NCBI GenBank assembly: GCA_964367145.1
Contig: CAYIWJ010000022.1
Span: forward strand, 1 to 9,057
From: JAHFLD01 sp964367145
Lineage (GTDB): Bacteria > Patescibacteriota > Minisyncoccia > UBA6257 > 1-14-0-10-40-38
Length of the DNA: 9,057 bases
Direction of reading: 5' to 3'
Both the position numbers and the translations under genes were made by a program. A model generated the notes under the pieces. It was not told the DNA's origin, did no database searches, and saw only the letters and a list, made by a program, of their open reading frames with translations. Of the stretch, positions 5,967 to 9,057 are shown piece after piece (the first letter of the stretch is position 1; every line of letters starts with the position of its first letter).

Positions 5967-6038
5967 TGCCGCGGGAGGGAATCGAACCCCCGACGCCAGC
6001 CTCTTCAGGGCTGCGCTCTGCCACTGAGCTACCGCGGC
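5967..6038 (-). tRNA. tRNA-Phe(GAA)
   Basis: On the minus strand the acceptor GCCGCGG pairs with CCGCGGC. The D arm is GCTC/GAGC. The anticodon stem CAGCC/GGCTG encloses CTGAAGA, giving anticodon GAA. The T arm is GGGGG-TTCGATT-CCCTC (one G-T pair), and the discriminator is A73. Unlike the other two tRNAs here, CCA is not encoded (CAA follows A73), so it must be added by the CCA-adding enzyme. Confidence 0.96.
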
Positions 6039-6056
6039 TTAATCAAAACTTCATTT

Positions 6057-6085
6057 ACTTTAGGGTGAATTTTTCTAAAAAGCAA
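6057..6085 (-). promoter_or_regulatory. Candidate promoter of tRNA-Phe
   Basis: On the minus strand TTGCTT (6085-6080, 3/6 match) and TAAAGT (6062-6057, 4/6 match) are 17 nt apart. The -10 ends 18 nt before the tRNA 5' end. Confidence 0.45.
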
Positions 6086-6167
6086 TGTTTTGTGAGATTC
6101 TTTTGTTTTTGAATGGGTTTTTTGCCAAAAGCAAACTTTTTTTGGGAAAGGTCAATTTTTTTTAGAG

Positions 6168-6187
6168 TTATCCACCTCTTATGCACA
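6168..6187 (+). promoter_or_regulatory. Two adjacent DnaA-box-like sites upstream of nrdJ
   Basis: TTATCCACC (6168-6176, one mismatch to the box TTATCCACA) and TTATGCACA (6179-6187, exact to TTATNCACA) lie in the same orientation 2 nt apart. They end 23 nt before the TATAAT of the nrdJ promoter, close to where a -35 element would begin, and no good -35 exists there. In E. coli the nrdAB genes are known to be controlled by DnaA at boxes in their promoter, so the same link is plausible here. Confidence 0.5.
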
Positions 6188-6210
6188 TTTCTTTGCCTCG
6201 CGGCAGGGAG

Positions 6211-6216
6211 TATAAT
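6211..6216 (+). promoter_or_regulatory. -10 element of nrdJ
   Basis: A perfect TATAAT lies 46 nt before the ATG at 6263, which would give a leader of about 40 nt. No convincing -35 stands 16-18 nt upstream, so activation by a bound protein is likely if the promoter is real. The T/A-rich stretch at 6110-6165 lies upstream. Confidence 0.5.
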
Positions 6217-6262
6217 GGGCAGAGAATTAGTCGGTAAATTATTCACTAAATTTTTGAGTGTT

Positions 6263-8746
6263 ATGTCTAAAAAAATCACCGCCAAACAGGCGCCAGTTCT
6301 TTCCGTTAAAGCGATTGATAAAAAAATCAACGAGTCATTTTCCGACAATGCTTTGCGGATGATGAAAAAGCGTTATCTGGCTAAGCGCCCCGATGGAACG
6401 CAAGAGACGCCAGCCGAAATGTTTCGTCGAGTGGCTCATGGATTGGCGTTGATTGAAAAAGAAAAATACGGCAAGACTGATCGCGAGATTCAAAAAATTG
6501 AAGCCGATTTTTTTTCTATAATGACAAACAAGGAGCATACTCCGGCGGGCCGGACGCTGACTAATGTTGGTAACGGAACACCGATCGTGGCCAGTTGCAT
6601 CGTTTTGCCGGTCATGGATTCTATGGACGAGATTTTTCAAACTTTAAAGGAGGCGGCACTGCTTCAGCAGGCTGGTTCCGGTTTGGGTTTTTCTTTTGGT
6701 CATTTGCGACCGGCGGGAAGTTTGACTAAGCGAACTAACGGAATGTCGTCGGGCCCGATAGAATTTTTGAAAATCTACAATAATGCGTTTGGCATTATTA
6801 AACAGCAGGGGCGGCATGGAGCCAATATGGCCATTATGCCGGTGCATCATCCGGATATTATTGATTTTATTGAGTCCAAAAAACGCGAGGGCGATATCAA
6901 GAATTTTAATGTTTCGGTGGGGATTACTGATGAGTTTATGATGGCGGTTACCGAAAAGCCGAATGAACCTTGGCTGGCGACTTGGAATGGAAAGAAGATA
7001 AAACCGCATCGAACTTTGCGGACCGGCAACGGAGCGGTTGTTGGTTTTGAGGAACTGGATATTACCGCCAAGGAGTTGTTTGATAAGTTGGTTGAAGGGG
7101 CTTGGACGAATGGCGAACCGGGGGTGGTTAATCTTGACGAGGCCAATCGCACCAATCCCCTACCCCAATTGGGAGAAATTGACTCTACTAATCCTTGTGG
7201 TGAGCAATTTTTGCACCACTACGATGTTTGCAATTTGGGTTCAATCAATCTTTCGGCTTTTGTGAATGGCGGAAAAATGAATTGGAGTAGGTTGCGGCAG
7301 GTGGTGCATATCGCCACGCGGTTGCATGACAATGTTATTGATTTATATGCCCATCCGGTAGAAAAAGTTACGGAGCGAGCGCAAGGCACGCGCCGTATTG
7401 GTTTGGGTATTATGGGTTTTGCCGACATGTTGTTTAAGCTGGGTGTTCAGTACAATTCCGATGAGGGACGGGCCTGGGGTGAAAAAGTCATGGGCTTCGT
7501 GAATAAAGAGGCTCATGCGATGAGTGCAAAACTAGCCAAAGAAAAAGGAGTCTTCTTGCTTTGGAAGGACAGTATTTGGGGTAAGAAAAAAATTAAGATG
7601 CGAAACGCGGCCTTGACTACGGTGGCGCCGACCGGATCTATTTCTATGTTTACGGATTGCAGTTCCGGCATTGAACCGAATTTTGCCTTATTTTTTACGA
7701 AGCAAGACAAGGATGGTCAGCAGTATCAGTATCTTAATCCGATTTTTGCCGAAGCCTTGAAGAAGCGCGGCATTGATCTAAAGAAGGGTGGAATCATGGA
7801 AGAATTGATTAGAACCGGTTCTATCCAACAGTTAAGTGATTTACCTCAAGACTTGCGCAATACCTTCGTGGTCTCGATGGATATTTCGGCGGAGGATCAT
7901 ATCAAGATGCAGGCGGCGTTTCAGAAACACGTGGATAATTCAATCTCTAAAACGATTAACTTTCCCAATTCGGCGACTCGGGAAGAGGTGGCGGCCGGTT
8001 ATGTGTTGGCGTGGAAACTAAAGTGCAAAGGGATGACTTTTTATCGAGATGGAAGTCGCGATGTGCAGATTTTGAATTTGGGTACGGGAGAAAACTTGGT
8101 TGCGCCAAACGAAGCGCCGGTGCGCAAAGGAGTGGCCAAGTCGGTGAATATTTTAGAGAAGCCAGTTGCCACAATTATTACCGACGAGGGCAAGCTTAAT
8201 CCCCGCTTACGACCCGAGGTGATGAGCGGTAAAACTTATAGAATTAAGACTGGCTACGGTAATCTGTATGTTACGGTCAACGATGACGATGCGGGTGCTC
8301 CTTTTGAGGTTTTTGCCACCATCGGCAAGAGCGGCGGTTTTTATCAGGAGGTAAGCGAGGGTATTTGTCGGTTGATTTCTTTGGCGTTGCGCTCGGGGAT
8401 TAAGGCGGGAGAGATTATCAAAGATCTAAAAGGCATTCGCGGGCCGATGCCGGTTTTGACCAACAAGGGAACGGTGCTTTCGCTCTCGGATGCGATTGGT
8501 CAGATTTTGGAGGATCACGCGCGGAATAAGGTGACGGTTTCGAGTGCGTTTGCCGAGGGCACTGGAGAGCTGGTGACGGTTGGCTCTTCGCTTAAGGATG
8601 AATTGATTGCTCATTATGCCGGAGCGGAGCACAAGCAAATCGCTGATTTTGGCGCTATGCCCGGATGTCCGGATTGTGGGGCGCAGTTGCAGTTGGGCGA
8701 GGGGTGTATGAGTTGCAGGCAGTGCGGATTTTCTCGTTGCGGCTAA
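6263..8746 (+). CDS. nrdJ: Adenosylcobalamin-dependent (class II) ribonucleotide reductase
   Basis: This enzyme reduces ribonucleotides to deoxyribonucleotides with a thiyl radical generated from adenosylcobalamin; it needs no oxygen and no separate radical subunit. The protein is 827 aa from ATG 6263. Catalytic features are visible: the redox cysteine pair C112 (VASC) and C323 (VCNLGSINL), and NPCGE (310-314) with the radical cysteine C312 and partners N310 and E314. The 11-residue spacing of C312 and C323 matches the class II family. The barrel motif APTGSIS is at 455-461. A TSCPD domain follows (about 650-760). The C-terminus is cysteine-rich: C802, C805, C815, C818, C821 and C826, a zinc-ribbon-like module with a possible re-reducing cysteine at the end. 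No N-terminal ATP-cone is evident. The frame is open to 6113, but that part covers the DnaA boxes and promoter and reads as non-coding. The ribosome site is weak (GAG 4 nt upstream). It appears to be a single-gene unit. Confidence 0.96.
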   Translation: MSKKITAKQAPVLSVKAIDKKINESFSDNALRMMKKRYLAKRPDGTQETPAEMFRRVAHGLALIEKEKYGKTDREIQKIEADFFSIMTNKEHTPAGRTLTNVGNGTPIVASCIVLPVMDSMDEIFQTLKEAALLQQAGSGLGFSFGHLRPAGSLTKRTNGMSSGPIEFLKIYNNAFGIIKQQGRHGANMAIMPVHHPDIIDFIESKKREGDIKNFNVSVGITDEFMMAVTEKPNEPWLATWNGKKIKPHRTLRTGNGAVVGFEELDITAKELFDKLVEGAWTNGEPGVVNLDEANRTNPLPQLGEIDSTNPCGEQFLHHYDVCNLGSINLSAFVNGGKMNWSRLRQVVHIATRLHDNVIDLYAHPVEKVTERAQGTRRIGLGIMGFADMLFKLGVQYNSDEGRAWGEKVMGFVNKEAHAMSAKLAKEKGVFLLWKDSIWGKKKIKMRNAALTTVAPTGSISMFTDCSSGIEPNFALFFTKQDKDGQQYQYLNPIFAEALKKRGIDLKKGGIMEELIRTGSIQQLSDLPQDLRNTFVVSMDISAEDHIKMQAAFQKHVDNSISKTINFPNSATREEVAAGYVLAWKLKCKGMTFYRDGSRDVQILNLGTGENLVAPNEAPVRKGVAKSVNILEKPVATIITDEGKLNPRLRPEVMSGKTYRIKTGYGNLYVTVNDDDAGAPFEVFATIGKSGGFYQEVSEGICRLISLALRSGIKAGEIIKDLKGIRGPMPVLTNKGTVLSLSDAIGQILEDHARNKVTVSSAFAEGTGELVTVGSSLKDELIAHYAGAEHKQIADFGAMPGCPDCGAQLQLGEGCMSCRQCGFSRCG

Positions 8747-8761
8747 AGTTCTGGTCTTTTT

Positions 8762-8816
8762 GCCGCACTACTTTGTTGCGGCCTGCGTTCCTTGTTGTCG
8801 TATAAATCTATACGAC
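8762..8816. other. Hairpin pair downstream of nrdJ
   Basis: GCCGCA (8762-8767) pairs with TGCGGC (8777-8782). A perfect 8-bp stem GTCGTATA/TATACGAC (8797-8804/8809-8816) closes a 4-nt loop. Neither is followed by a T tract. A plus-strand frame of 62 codons covers this area, but it lacks a ribosome site and protein-like composition, so I read 8747-8904 as non-coding with structured DNA or RNA. Confidence 0.5.
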
Positions 8817-8904
8817 TCCGGCGGATACTCGGCCACGCCGCGTATTGCTGCAAAAATCCTCAGAACTTCGATTCGGATTTGGAGTTGGCGTTTCGGGTTT
8901 AATC

Positions 8905-8941
8905 AAAAAATCCCAGGGAATGATTTTCCCCGGGATTTTTT
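8905..8941 (+). terminator. Rho-independent terminator of nrdJ
   Basis: A 16-bp stem with one A-C mismatch (8905-8920 with 8926-8941) closes a 5-nt loop. The GC core (TCCC/GGGA) is followed by six T on the plus strand. The six A on the upstream arm would let it act on the minus strand too. It lies 158 bp after the nrdJ stop, an unusually long 3' leader-out. Confidence 0.85.
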
Positions 8942-8977
8942 GTTTTGAATTTAATAAAAAAGGCGCTGCCAACTACT

Positions 8978-9050
8978 GTGAAAGAATTGCTTCCAAAATA
9001 ATTGGCAATTCTTTCACTCCATCACTTCCGCTAAAGTGTCCTTTAGCGGA
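8978..9050. other. Two consecutive perfect inverted repeats at the right edge
   Basis: GTGAAAGAATTGC (8978-8990) is mirrored by GCAATTCTTTCAC (9005-9017), 13 bp with a 14-nt loop. TCCGCTAAAG (9027-9036) is mirrored by CTTTAGCGGA (9041-9050), 10 bp with loop TGTC. Neither has a T tract. No gene is seen from 8950 to the edge. They may belong to a repeat, an RNA or a regulatory region that continues beyond the window. Confidence 0.6.
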
Positions 9051-9057
9051 TTCCATA

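Noticed and set aside
6110..6216. Possible replication origin (two DnaA boxes beside an A/T-rich stretch)
   Set aside because: Only two boxes are seen, with no dnaA, dnaN or similar origin neighbours; promoter regulation of nrdJ explains them better.
6113..6262. 50-residue N-terminal extension of NrdJ
   Set aside because: It covers the DnaA-like boxes and the TATAAT element and does not resemble the class II family; ATG 6263 begins the conserved-type N-terminus.
8760..8948. Plus-strand 62-aa ORF after nrdJ
   Set aside because: It spans hairpins and the terminator, has no ribosome site and no recognisable protein features.
1..9057. Possible stop-codon reassignment, since none of the six genes ends in TGA
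   Set aside because: Six genes are too few, no in-frame TGA occurs within any of them, and Trp is coded by TGG throughout; the standard bacterial code is sufficient.
1..9057. CRISPR array, toxin-antitoxin or other defence system
   Set aside because: No regularly spaced repeats and no matching protein motifs were seen on either strand.

Overview
The window reads like a piece of a Candidate Phyla Radiation genome, probably Parcubacteria/Patescibacteria. The pointers are a secreted protein built on the G-x-A-W-S-x-N-x-G-W-x-x-F motif, a second secreted protein with a C-terminal lamin-tail-like domain, small membrane proteins, short intergenic spaces, few Shine-Dalgarno sites and a B12-dependent (class II) ribonucleotide reductase. 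This lineage call is inference from gene families; no 16S rRNA gene is present. The standard bacterial code fits, with no in-frame TGA in any gene.

Layout, left to right. A tRNA-Lys(CTT) cut by the left edge is followed by an exact 38-bp copy of its own 3' half, then recG (+), then a secreted Trp-motif protein (+) that ends at a strong hairpin terminator. On the minus strand there follow tRNA-His(GTG), two small membrane-protein genes (49 and 71 aa, the shorter one below usual ORF cut-offs) and a 405-aa secreted protein with a lamin-tail-like domain. Next comes a roughly 200-bp palindrome-rich block that begins with an 18-bp copy of the 3' end of the neighbouring tRNA-Phe, then tRNA-Phe(GAA) itself (-). 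The last gene is nrdJ (+), preceded by two adjacent DnaA-box-like 9-mers and a TATAAT box, and followed by a hairpin-rich tail with a clear terminator.

Functionally the window mixes DNA maintenance (recG fork rescue; nrdJ dNTP supply, perhaps under DnaA control), translation (three tRNAs) and cell-surface or secreted proteins of unknown role. The genes do not form one operon: each block has its own candidate promoter or terminator.

I found no clear defence system, CRISPR array, transposase or integrase. The most unusual signals are non-coding. Two of the three tRNA genes have a partial copy of their own 3' end a short distance downstream, which is what tRNA-targeting integration leaves behind. 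A palindrome-rich block sits between the tRNA-Phe gene and its copy. Several genes have -10-like hexamers so close to the start codon that the mRNAs may be leaderless.
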